A DNA stretch of 64,000 bases, taken from Tachypleus tridentatus. Taxonomy: Eukaryota; Arthropoda; Merostomata; Xiphosura; Limulidae. A program made the translations under genes and the position numbers. Below, one piece after another: positions 24,001-34,600 of this stretch. The DNA is taken from contig NC_134834.1 in the NCBI RefSeq assembly GCF_004210375.1, forward strand, positions 140,897,009 through 140,961,008. The letters run 5' to 3'. The notes below the pieces were generated by a model. It worked only from the letters and a program-made list of their open reading frames with translations, was not told the DNA's origin and searched no databases. Position 1 is the first letter of the stretch; the number at the start of each line of letters is the position of its first letter.

Positions 24001-26521
24001 TATGCATTCTTTAATAGTGAGCAGCAAAAAATAAAAGGACAATAGACCAAACTGCTTATAACTCCACCACTTTACATAGCTCCCATACACACTCTGAATT
24101 TTTCCTTTACTTCCCAACCTGGAAATTTTTATTTTTAAATTCCAGCATTTTAACGCTTTCCAGGACCTGTGCAAACGCAAAGCAAAGGACAAATATGGGT
24201 GTTACGTGATCCTAATTAGGGATAAAAGAACCAGAAGCAAAGGCATATTTTAAAAAGAGCAGCTCAATATCATCTAATGATGAGGCAAGCTCAGCAAGAA
24301 AATTAGAGAAGCAGGGAGCTAAGACTCCCCAGGTGTGATGTATCCTTCATGTTTTTATACTGATAAGAACTGATTATGTGTGAAAACTTAAACACTGAGT
24401 TGATAACAATGAATAAGTGTCTTGTCAAGGAAACTGCAGGGTGGCCTGTAAGTCCTTACCCATCCATATGTTATTATGTTATATTCAATAATGCATGTAT
24501 TATAAATTCGTTTCTTTTTTGCAGAGAAATATGGCTGATGTAAGCTCATTTACACTAGAAGAGCGTATTGTGACAAATACGTGGGTACATGAGCGCAAGA
24601 ATACTGGTGACACCCTGGATACATAAGATATATGGATGGGTAAGGACTTACAGGCCACCCTGTATATTATAGAGTCAGGAACATGTATCCAAAAATCCCA
24701 TAACTTGATTAACAAAAAGGAACTGAATCAATAATCAATAAAAATAAATTTGTAACAGAAAGCCAAACTGAAAGTTTAAAAGTTTGTAGAATTCTCTCAT
24801 GTAATTCAGATAACAGTCTAAAAATAATAAGTGAAAAATTTAATAATTCATAAAAAAATACTGAATTGCAAACAATGACTAGAAAAAATAACCTTTTGGA
24901 ATACTCAATGTACTCAAGTGAAGACTGCTAATGAAGAATGTGTTGCTGTCCTATTGGTGGAAGGTTGACTCGGTACATACTATACATTGGAGTAGGAGTT
25001 TCATTTATAGCTTGGTGCATGCAAAAAAAAATTTGTTGTAGTTGCATAATGTAAAAGCTCATAGTTTTGTGGAGAGATGAGTAGTGTTTATGAACTTAGT
25101 ATAGTAAGTGGGACATAAACAGTAAGATTCATAATCACATGACTACTACAACAAATTACAAAATGATCAAATGTAGAGTAGGAAAGAAGTTTATAACAAC
25201 TAAAAAAAGGATGGTGTAAAATTAAAAAAACAAAGTTATAATAAAATTATTACAATTGGAAAAACAAAATATCTTCAACTGGAACCAATAAATGGTTTTC
25301 TTTTTCAAATATGTTTCCTTAAATCTGAAAGCATTTAAACAACTTTGCATCTGCATATCTAAATATGTGGTCATGTTATATTAAACTAATAAACAAAATA
25401 TTGTGATTTTGCAAAACATTCTTTATTATATAATCCTCATCATTTAATACACTCTTTATATTAACTTGCTTATAATTTTGTCCATAATTCACTTAATTTT
25501 TTTTCATTGTTACTATAAGTCTCTTCTCTATTGTACATTTCTTTATTACAAAATTTATGCACTGTTCTAAATTTTAAAGGGTTTCAATTGACTCTTCACT
25601 TTATTTGGTAACCTTATAGTTTGAGTTACTAAAAGTGCCTTACTAAGTACTACTGGGTCAACCGCTTTTATTTGTTGGTAGAGCATTTGCCTAACATGTG
25701 GCAGGTCTCAGATTCGATTGTAAGCTGATGAATGTGTATGCTTTATCTTTTCTATTTTTAAGGTGAATTTATAACATAAAACTATCAGACTATATTAAGC
25801 TATTGAAAATGCCTGACATGCTTTAGAATTATGTTTCAAGTATATTTCACAACATAAACTGTTTTGTTATAGATTTTCTTCATGTTTATTAATATTCTAA
25901 TTGTAAGTAATGCACAATATCAACAAAAATATTTTTTGAACTACTATTCTGGAACAATATCAAATTGATTTATATGTAGTTGACACTTTTACATGCCTCC
26001 TCTGTTCAATAACTGATTATTGAGAGAAACAAATACACTATTTTATAGCTTAAATCAAAAGTCTCAGATTTGATTGTGAGCTGATGAAAGGAGGGAATGA
26101 GATTGTCATGGTAACACTATCTGAAGAAAAAGAATACAACCTGAAACACCATATGCATCAAAGAACAGAATTATTGTTTAGACTTGTGAAACCTTTTTAT
26201 CAAACACATATACTTTGATCACTTTTTGTTTCACAAAACATGCTTTCCATTCTTTTTACACACATAAATATTTTGACTTTACCACAAACTAAAAAAAAAC
26301 TTACCCAGTTTTTCTGTTTCTGTCACTACACAACTTGTTGTCATGAGTTTGACCTCTCCCTCTAAATAATTTGGAAGTTGCTCTTTTATATTCACTTTGT
26401 ACTTGAGTGCAGACTGACAGAAAGTTGCATCAAGGAGAACTTGGTATGGTTCTCTAAATCCAAAGTTGTTTCTATAGAAATTTAAATTGCGATGAAGACG
26501 CTTTTGTCGTTTAATCTTCAT
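14725..26521 (-). CDS. UTP23: rRNA-processing protein UTP23 homologue, three coding exons
   Basis: UTP23 is a nucleolar PIN-like protein of the small-subunit processome, needed for early cleavage of pre-18S rRNA and linked to snR30/U17 function. Exons 26521-26305, 17124-16961 and 15090-14725 join in phase (72 codons plus G; GT plus 54 codons; 121 codons plus stop) into 248 residues, close to the human length. Residues 1-31 hold the family opening MKIKRQKRLHRN and FREPYQVLLDATF. A CCHC zinc-finger set is visible as Cys64, Cys91, His93 and Cys103. HYFIATQD lies at 114-121, SGPNPLSCKKKK at 200-211, and the tail is Lys/Arg-rich (nucleolar targeting likely). Introns are 9,180 and 1,870 nt, filled with repeats. 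No frame damage is seen, so the gene is probably functional. Confidence 0.95.
15865..15983 (-). mobile_element. tRNA-like SINE, family 2, with 14-bp target-site duplication
   Basis: Lies in UTP23 intron 2. The flanks ATTTCAACAGTAGT at 15851-15864 and 15984-15997 are identical, so the insertion boundaries are exact. The tRNA-like B box is diverged but recognisable. Confidence 0.85.
16456..16537. repeat. Perfect 41-bp tandem duplication
   Basis: The unit beginning AGCATACAAAAAAAGAAACT and ending TGATGTCAC is present at 16456-16496 and again at 16497-16537 without a mismatch. It lies in UTP23 intron 2. Confidence 0.95.
16961..17124 (-). CDS. UTP23: UTP23 coding exon 2 (residues 73-127)
   Basis: It has no start codon of its own, so a search for ATG-initiated frames misses it. 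The acceptor is a T-run followed by ATGGCTAAG, and the donor is AAG/GTTGGT. The reading begins with the second and third bases of Gly73, then PALFGAMLVV, KCGH (zinc ligands Cys91 and His93), SEC (Cys103) and HYFIATQDPELSKK. It matches the corresponding part of animal UTP23 closely. Confidence 0.95.
17930..19480. other. Unclassified purine-rich block in UTP23 intron 1
   Basis: Same texture as 10.4-12.8 kb: purine-rich plus strand, scattered 60-90 codon open stretches on the minus strand and no known domain. A phrase near 18929-18945 (GAACTGGTAATTAGCAAG) resembles 10871-10888 (AAACTGGTAACTGGCAAG), which hints that these blocks belong to one old dispersed family. The evidence is weak. Confidence 0.3.
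19482..21075 (-). mobile_element. I-clade LINE copy 2, internally deleted, with intact 3' end
   Basis: Same family as the element at 1-6007, reversed. From 5' to 3' on the minus strand it holds 5' UTR and ORF1 N-terminus (about 21070-20700; compare 310-360 and 900-1100 of copy 1), one zinc knuckle with CFQCQRFGHSRTSCHGSLTC (about 20550-20490), and then an abrupt jump to the ORF2 C-terminus (CFHKDRK and CSLCNTQVTISHI, about 20370-20215) and the 3' UTR. It ends near 19482 with AACACTAAATCAACCAACCAGCC. The missing part covers endonuclease, reverse transcriptase and RNase H. Confidence 0.8.
21080..22620. other. Intronic AT-rich DNA, nothing recognised
   Basis: Part of UTP23 intron 1. It has poly-A/T tracts and no recognisable exon or repeat family. 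Confidence 0.5.
22620..24010. other. Unclassified purine-rich block, interrupted by a SINE
   Basis: Third block of the same texture as 10.4-12.8 kb, with minus-strand open stretches of 60-105 codons that match no known protein. A family 1 SINE is inserted at 23301-23568. Confidence 0.3.
23301..23568 (-). mobile_element. tRNA-Thr-derived SINE, family 1, near full length
   Basis: Runs from the tail (TTTTGCACAAAGCTACTCAAGGGCTATCTG) to the head (ACCTGGCCATGCTGG). AAATCCCTT flanks it at 23285-23293 and 23569-23577, with further near-matching bases beyond, so it has a target-site duplication. Confidence 0.9.
24437..24662 (+). mobile_element. 226-bp MITE with ~35-bp inverted terminal repeats
   Basis: Left end CAGGGTGGCCTGTAAGTCCT, continuing TACCCATCCATATG, is mirrored at the right end (CATATGG-like, then GGGTAAGGACTTACAGGCCA, CCCTG), with one or two mismatches. 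The interior retains an ATG-initiated remnant (24531-24626) preceded by a TTTCTTTTTTGCAG acceptor-like stretch. This points to a deletion derivative of a cut-and-paste DNA transposon. No clear TA duplication was seen at the ends. Confidence 0.85.
24531..24626 (+). pseudogene. N-terminal remnant of a DNA transposase inside the MITE
   Basis: A 31-codon frame starts MADVSSFTLEERIVTNTWV. The phrase FTLEERI is the typical start of the helix-turn-helix (DUF4817-like) at the N-terminus of mariner/IS630-type transposases. Everything after codon 31 is lost, so this is only a relic that ties the MITE to its likely parent family. Confidence 0.5.
25680..25735 (+). mobile_element. Possible third tRNA-like SINE head
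   Basis: TTGGTAGAGCATTTGCCTAA resembles a tRNA A box and GGTCTCAGATTCGATT a degraded B box, followed by AAGCTGATGA. A related phrase, GTCTCAGATTTGATTGTGAG, recurs at 26061-26080. Confidence 0.4.
25733..26062. repeat. Dispersed direct repeat, copy A (330 bp)
   Basis: Matches 31463-31691 in the same orientation, including ACTACTATTCTGGAACAATA and CAAATTGATTTATATGTAGT. It has about 100 bp (roughly 25818-25921) that copy B lacks. Its left edge touches the tRNA-like segment at 25680-25735. Confidence 0.85.
26305..26521 (-). CDS. UTP23: UTP23 coding exon 1 (residues 1-72 and first base of Gly73)
   Basis: Starts with ATG at 26521-26519. It encodes the PIN-domain N-terminus (RNNFGFREPYQVLLDATFCQ-type core, with the conserved Asp31) and ends AAACTGG before a GTAAG donor at 26304-26300. 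Twenty nucleotides above the ATG is TTTATTTATAG, a good acceptor, so the mRNA probably has an upstream untranslated exon. The intron that follows is phase 1. Confidence 0.95.
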
Positions 26522-26541
26522 ATTTTAAACCAGTTTGAAAT
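26522..26541 (-). other. UTP23: UTP23 5' untranslated exon part before the ATG
   Basis: Twenty nucleotides between a pyrimidine-rich TTTTTATTTATAG acceptor (AG at 26543-26542) and the start codon. If the acceptor is used, UTP23 has a 5' UTR intron of about 11.7 kb back to the donor at 38240. Confidence 0.5.
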
Positions 26542-26544
26542 CTA

Positions 26545-29200
26545 TAAATAAAAATTAAACCAATAAAGAAACAAACCATGTATGTGAAGACAATCTTCCA
26601 AATACAAAAGACATAAATAAGAAATGAAAAAATCACACCATCAGTCAAATCATTTTGTGTTTTATATCTTCATGCAAAAAAACTTAACTGAATAAGCTGA
26701 TAATTAAATTTCCATTTTGCAGTTTGTTATAATTTCATTATACAAAATGACAAGCTTCACATGGTTATTATGCTAAAAAAAAGTATTTTAATATATGCTA
26801 CAAAGACAAAATACAGTGAAATTATTCCTACAAAAATCATACTGTGTATCATTTTCTGTAGCATGGTAATTTGCTGAGCAGTCTTTCCATATGATCAGTG
26901 AATGAAATATAATCATTACAATTTTTGTAAACTTAGTAGCATATGATACAAACTATGATTTCTTATGAATATTACTTCAGATGTATATACAAAATTTAAA
27001 ATATTTCGAAGTTTAAGTTTAAAACTAGAAAATTCATTGGTGATCTCATGCAAAACATAACCTTAGGGGTGCAGCCTCCATGATGGACATCAATTTAGAC
27101 TTTTATGCCTAGCATTAATTTTTTGTCATAACTGACTAAGACATTATCATGTTATATGAAGAGTCTTCATGTTGTATTGAAAAGTAGGAGACAAATTTAC
27201 ATCAATGCCACCTCATTATCATGGCCATTACTATGCCTGCACCCATTGCAGTGGAACTCTGCAGATGACAATTTTTTGCAGCACAGAGAAAAACATTTAA
27301 CTAATTATAAACAATTTACTTAAACACATAAAATGATTTGGACATATTTTGTGACATAAGATTTCAATTACCCACAAATGAAGAGGTGCAAAGTTATTTA
27401 AGTAACAGAACTTTGAAGCACAGAGAATACATGCTAATTCATTTAGGCCTAATTTATAAACATTCTCAGAAATCTCACTAGAATTCTAGATAAATGTTAT
27501 ACTGAATGGACAGAAACATACTGTACTTTGTGTTTAATGGTACAATCATATTATGAATGGCTTTTATAATTTCAATATTTAGCAATATCTAATTGTCCTT
27601 GATTTATTACCGATTTTTAAAATAAGCTCAAAATCTTCAATGAAATGTTAAACTTTAAAGTTTCATTTTAAACCTCAGGATGTAGACTAAATAAACTACG
27701 TGACATTGTAAATTAATCAGATTTTAGTAAAGCTGAAAACTAAAACAGGAGATGGTCGAGGCAGTAGAAAACAATTACTAACTTGTGCTTTAGGAGCAAC
27801 AGATAATCAGTTGTTCTCATCACCAATAAATAGCTGTTCACTAACTATAATATGATTAATTTAAATGTTGATGTCTTGTTCCTGCCAGTTGAGGTTACCT
27901 GCATGATTGCCACAAGTAAATGGAAAAGCAATTTCTAATTGTCCATCCTACTGAAAGCACTACTGCATATTGTATTAAATATACATTTAAATGTTCTGCT
28001 GGTAGACTATGAAAGAAGACATAATGAAAGTGGCTCCATACACTAACTTTTTTTTTTTACACAGTTGATTATTTATTGCACTGAACTTAAAATTTATCTG
28101 CCTTCTAAACATTCTGCTCTATGTTGTGTCAATGGAAATATTTTATTTAAATATTAAACAAGTTCTGTTTGTCTGATTCCTGCATTTTAATTGTCCTGTT
28201 TAATGTGACTATATTAGTTACAGTAAACTCCATTCAAATGTGAAGCTCATATATAGTTAAATAAAGCTTTCACATTTGTATTCATTAAAGTTTCCTGTCT
28301 CTCCTCTTCTCTCAAATACTGTGGAATACATCAAATCCTAAAACCTCTCACTATGTGAGAATGGTTTACCTACATGAAAATATTCCATAACATAGAATAT
28401 CACATCTGGTGTACTGATTCCTGATGTTGCCTATGCAAATGTACGCTATTTTAAATAAATTTCATTGTGGTCAGTGTGGTATATTAAAGGTTATTTTTCA
28501 TCATTATAAAAATAAAGAAACTGAAGTATTTAATATTCTAAAAAAATCCTGCAGTTTCTCTCTCATATAACTCTATAACAAACTTGTTGAAATTTTTTTT
28601 TCAGCTGTGTTCAAACTACAATCAACAAATATCATAACATTAAACTGAATCTGGAACCCTATGAAATTAAAGATCTGAAATCCTAAAAAAAGGATAATTT
28701 TGTTAAAAGCACATCGAGGCAACTCCATCGTAAACATAAATCATTCTGATTATATCACAAAAATAAAGGAAATTCTCTACTATAAAGATTTATTTTACAC
28801 AAACTTAACACTTACAAGAGTAAGGAAACTATATTTTTCTAGTTGAAATAAAAACACTGAAGCTTCTTTCAAATGATTTGTAAAACCATCTCCAACCAAA
28901 TGGTTCAAGGAATTCACAAATTTAAGATTTTCCTAACATTCATAAATCTAGTTTTCCATCTAATCTACTTTATCTTACAGACCTTTTAATTTCGACATGT
29001 ATAAAGCTAAGGTATTTTCTCCTTATATCAAATGTGCCTCAACATTCTTAAAAAATTCAGAAAAATGTTAAAAATTGAAACATTTTGACTCTGTAAGTTT
29101 CTGAAACAGTGAACTGTATTCCTTATTATGTCATAAACAATTTTACTCGTAAATCTTCACTTTCTTGTGAAATTTAGCAAAAAAAAAATCTCAATTTTTT
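26545..29200. other. AT-rich DNA, nothing recognised
   Basis: Presumed 5' UTR intron of UTP23. No exon-like, tRNA-like or transposon-like segment was identified. Confidence 0.5.
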
Positions 29201-29209
29201 ACCACTTAC

Positions 29210-30420
29210 TACAAAAACTTTCAATTTGAAGATCTCAGTAACTACCACATTGGAGGATTAAACAAGGGCAATCTCACATTTCTCACCTCCTTCAATCACT
29301 GTTGATTCATCAGCTAACTTGAGCTCACCATCACTTGTGCACTGTTTAATCAAGGAAGTAACGCTTCCTTCTTGTAGTGAATCTGATGGGTTGTCTCTAT
29401 TCTGTTTATTCTGGCAGCAACACCCATACTAATAGTCACTCTTTTGTTGTTTCTTTCCAGTATTATCTTTGCAGATAGCTTCAGCTACTTCATGTTAAAA
29501 TTTCTGCTGTTGTACGTCGATGAAGGACTTGCACTCATTCAGTGTATTCCCTTTTATAAAAAAAATGTGGTATCTTTTCTCCTTTTACATTCTTATCTTT
29601 GTGGTATCCTGTTTTTGGTCAGCCACCCCTGGTTTGAATTTTGACTGTTATTTTTGGACTTGCCAGTTATTCTCCTTTCCTGGGCTTTCATCTGCTGTTC
29701 TACCAGCTTGATCATCTCATCTCTGTCTTTTGTTGTTTTCTCATGTAGAAACAGTGACATGACAGTGGAGCATATGATCATGAACATTTCATGTATTAGT
29801 AGATTTACCTGTCCCTCAAAACTATTTTCACACTTAGCCATGTCAGTCTATCTTGGAAACTATCTCTGTAGCTGTGTCACAAATCAAAATACAGTTTCTT
29901 CAGTGTAAGGTCTGAATTCTCTAAACTTCAGACAAAAATGTATCTTGGCTATTTCATAGCATTTCAGCAATGCTACTTTTAACTTGTTATAGTCCATGGC
30001 ATTTTGTGACATCATGCCTGCACACACTTGTAGATCTCTTCCTGTGAAAAGTAAGTTGGAACAAGCTGCTCAGCTGCTTTTATCCCAGTTCTGACTCTGG
30101 GCAAATATTCCATACCACTTTAAGAAAGCATCCATGTCATCTTTATGTTAATTGAGACAACTGTCCCTAAACATACTGTCATTCTTTTGTCTTCTAACTT
30201 TCTTTTGATGAGATTTACAATCTCAATTTGATCTTTTATTCTCTCTATTTACAGTCTCTCCCTTCTCTCTCCTTTCTTCATCAGTTTGTGCTCTCTATTT
30301 GTAGTCTCTCCTCTCTCTTTCCTCTTTCTGAATTTGTACTCTTATTCTATCCTATTCTTCTTTCAGTCTTTCTTCCCCTCTCCTCTTCCTACACACTCTA
30401 GATCTTGTTGTTATCTAACA
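29210..30420 (-). pseudogene. Gag relic of a Gmr1-like Ty3/gypsy retrotransposon (SCAN-related capsid)
   Basis: On the minus strand the order is an Arg/Glu-rich stretch (about 30400-30220), then a capsid N-terminal phrase DAFLKWYGIFAQSQNWDK (about 30142-30085), LKVALLKCYEIA and LKFREFRPYTEETVF (about 29980-29890), then FVTQLQR (about 29885-29865), DMAKCENSFEGQVNLL (about 29845-29800), FLHEKTTKDRDEMIKLVEQQ (29739-29680) and a Gln/Asn-rich linker. The second capsid half has the layout from which the vertebrate SCAN domain is thought to derive. Several stops break it. SDGELKLADESTVIEGGE near 29330-29280 resembles the linker before the protease. Confidence 0.65.
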
Positions 30421-31462
30421 AACTCTTAAAAATCATTATCATTTAGCCCAAGATGCTCACCTCTCTACCCATTTATTGAAATCAGTGAACACAGTTATAT
30501 AGAGTAATTGTAATCTTTGCATTATTTTCATCAATTCTACAATTTTGCATATACAGGCCAATTTCTTCTGTTGTTCATTTCTTCTTCTACCACTACTTAC
30601 TGATTTCAGGTTTTCACATGGCCAGATTCTTTACAGTAGGTGTCTGTAATTTATGATTATAAATTTCAACAATAAATGGATAATACACAATCCACAAGTT
30701 TTAGAATCATATATGCAGCACAAGTTACACGTACTTACAAAACTTCATTATACTGTCAGTTACCACATTTCTATCCAGAGCTTTAAAATACTGTTCCATT
30801 TTCATCAAAATCTGCACAGGTGAGTTCAGTTATATTAGAACACTCTCAGACAAAAAAATTTTTCTCCTCTTTCTCTGTTATTACATTAACAACTGTGAAA
30901 CTAGCTTTAGATATCACCAGATGCAGCCAAACTGACACGCAGCTTAATTTCACATTTTAACTGTAACTTTCACTTTTTTATTTATAATAACTTGGTCATC
31001 TATAAATATATATATTGCTCCACTGAGGCCTAGAACTTTCTACAAACTGCGAGACAATACGATGAAACGACACTCAATAAAGTGACAATAAAAACTGAGA
31101 AGGTTCAAGTAATATGATGTCAATTTACAACTGAACTGAACTGCATCAAATGATTCATAAACACTTAGATAGGCAATCTTACCAAGCTATTGTTTCTAAA
31201 AATAACTTACTTTACTGTTTGCACAATATAAACTAAATAATACACTTGTATTAAAATTAAAGTGAACAGTTGTGTATATCTAACAAAGGTCATTCACTTC
31301 AATCTGAAAACACTGAAATTTTCAGGAGAAAAAAATATAACTTGGCACAAATTAAAGAAAGCCTAATCAATTAAACAGCCTTAACCAAAAATTAATAAAC
31401 ATTCTGGTGTACAGTTGTATCTCTTCTAACCACAATTTAAAACTTCTAAGGTGGAAATTGTG

Positions 31463-31691
31463 TGTGTATGCTTTGTCTTTTCTATTTTAAGGAGAATTTA
31501 TAACATAATACTATCAGACAGTATTAACCTACTGAAAATATCTGACATACCAACAAAAATATTTTTGAACTACTATTCTGGAACAATATCAAATTGATTT
31601 ATATGTAGTTGACACTTTTACATGCCTCCCAGTTCAATAACTCATTATTGAGAGAAACAAATACACTATTTTATAGCTTAAATCAAAAGTC
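31463..31691. repeat. Dispersed direct repeat, copy B (229 bp)
   Basis: Same orientation as 25733-26062 and highly similar, except for a ~100-bp gap between GACAT and CCAACAAAAATATT. The copies lie 5.7 kb apart. Confidence 0.85.
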
Positions 31692-31699
31692 CTTTAACA

Positions 31700-34600
31700 A
31701 CATATGACATCGGAGAGGGGTTCAGCTAAAGTTGATCTTAAGTGGTTTTTATGTTTAGTAACCTATGTATTAACCTACCTTCCAGTTTTACTATTCACAC
31801 AATTTCCAGTTTTATATAGCAATGTGCCCAATTTCCACTTGATTTCATGATAAAAGTTCTTCATCTACAGAAAAATAGCACTGACTGTTTGACCACTTGC
31901 AACATCTTTATATTTTGCAACTCGAACAATCAAACACTAATGTTCCATTCACAAGCTGTTTGTACTGTTTAGATCAGGAGCTCACTCCTTGTTGTTGTTG
32001 TATCTAATGATAGCCAGATTAATCTGATGGAATGTAGCAACTATTAGATATGCACAGTTGTTTTGATTTAAGTTTGCTGCAAGTATTTAGTTATATTTAG
32101 AAAGGATAGTCAATTACAGATTTGTTTACATAATAATATGATGTAGTTTACTAGTTATGTTATTCTATCATGTCACTAAAACCTTTTGAGTTTTTGTTTT
32201 AATTGAGCATTATTGCATCATATTACCTTGTAGTGAGTGGAGTGTTCTAGATCTTATTAGGGATATAAATGTGCCAGAAATGTTTGAGAAACATATTAAA
32301 GCTGTGTGATTGTGAGTTTAGCTATAAAAAGCAAATAAAAAGTATTTTTTATACTAAACATATCACATATCATAATAATAGAGTATAGAAGAGACAACTT
32401 GTCTTGACAATTGTGTTTTAAAAGAAACTGAACCAACCCACGATGAAAAATATAAAATTATTTAATGCTCTGGATACAACTCTGGTGAACAACAGTGTAA
32501 AAAATATTTTATATACATTTGAGTTGTTTTACTCTATTACTTAAAATAAGCAGACAGAGTGTTGTTAGTTTATTGTAGAAATTTATCACCAGCAAATCAC
32601 ATATATTGACTGTAAAGAAATTCAGCACATACATAAAATCTGACAGTAACCACAGGTTTCGTACTCTGTATATCCAACAATAAATAACTCATATAAAAAA
32701 AACAACTTTGAAAAACATCAGTATTGTAACTAATTTCATGAACTACTGCTAGGATTTCTCTGTAAAATAAGAGATTTTACCCACTTTTTGTTGCTTCTTT
32801 CCACAGAGTATTATAGAAGGGAAAAGCATAAAAGTCATTGGAATACAGTATGCAGACCTCATAGATATTGAACAGCCTGAGTGACCACTGTATTACAGCA
32901 CACTTCTTTCATTATTTTCTTTTACTAATTATTTGGATTTTAATGCCTATTGTTATAAACATATTCTTAGCCAATGATCTTGTTTATGTTAAAAACAAAC
33001 AAACAACTAATATCCTGAATAATACAAGCTAAATAAATAATCAATATAAATATGTAAATATTTGACCAAGACAAGTGTAATAACAGTGGTTTTCCAGATA
33101 AACTTAATTACACCCAACGTATAAAGCTGTAATCAGAATAAAACAAAGCCATATACATGAAACATCTCACACAAATCAAATACACACGTGATCACAATAA
33201 TATACTGTTATGCCTCATTATCCTCCCAAACATTTACTAACCTTTATCTGACATATTTTATACCTTCTTAACCTGTATATCAACATTCTTATGAAGACAT
33301 TCTTCTGTTAAAAACGAGTTCAAATACTTAAAACTATGTATTTAGCATAAAGTTAAATGATCAGGGAATTTACATTCCATTTTTTAGGTATAATAATGCA
33401 AAAAGTAAAAATATTTAAATAGAATAACAATCTACACAAAATTCTCTTAGTGGTCAAACATATTCTAAGTGATTTTTTATAATCATCTGATTTTTGTCTG
33501 TAAAAATATTTGTACACAGCAACACCCTCTCCAGACAAAACATACACATCCACCATTTTATTGGTGTATCTTAATGACATGAAATCAATTCAAAAATTTT
33601 CTTTCTTTCCATTTAAATATCTTTTAATGAGATACTACTAGAATAATAACAGTGGCAATGATTTTGGCCACTAATTTTGTCAACCCAACATTTTGACTGA
33701 TGGTTGTGGTATTTTCAGGTGCACTGACTTTTCCTAAAAGTGATCAGGTAGTTCTCCAAAATAGCTAATTATACAAACATATGCTAGAAGTGCAAGCATA
33801 CTATTTCTGTAATAATGTAAGTGATTAATGTTTGCTCTCTAATCAAAGGAAGCCACTTTCATATCTGAAATGCAAATACTTATTTTGTTGATTTACCTTT
33901 TTTTTTGTGTGTAACATATAAGAAACACTATTTCAACATTACGTAAATATTAGCATCAAAAGGAAGGACTATATTAAAAAAAGACAAAATTTGTGATGAA
34001 AAACATTTTAATTATCTAAACAAGCCTTAATAACCAATAAAAATGCTGCATATATAAGAGACCTTATATCTTACATCACAGCCTATAACAGTCTTTAATA
34101 TATATTATTTAGTATTACTTGTTATGGGTTGTTCATGTATATATACACAAAATTGAGAGTAATATCTCATTTTTTTCCTCAAAAATTGATATAATAACAT
34201 TTACATGTTTGAAACTGAACAGTTACTTTAATATTTTATGAGCAATCAAGGAAAATTAACTCATTTTACTTATTTAGTGATCAAGTGTTTAACAAAGGTA
34301 AAAACTTGGTATTTTTTTATATTGTTCAAGTAGCTTCAATTTTTAGTCAAACATAAAAACTAGAATATCATCAATCTACTTTGTGATATAAAACTTCTGA
34401 CAGTTATAACTTTATCTTACAATGTTGAAAATTATTAGTAAGTAAATAAAAGTAGAATGTCTGTTCAGATAATATAGTATTATTGTAGTAACATTAATAA
34501 GTGAAAAGTTCTTAAATTTCTCCACACTAGCTGTAATATTTCACTTTTTACAACAGTATAATATCAGTTAACTTCTCTAAAATTTAGCTGTGTGGTTTAA

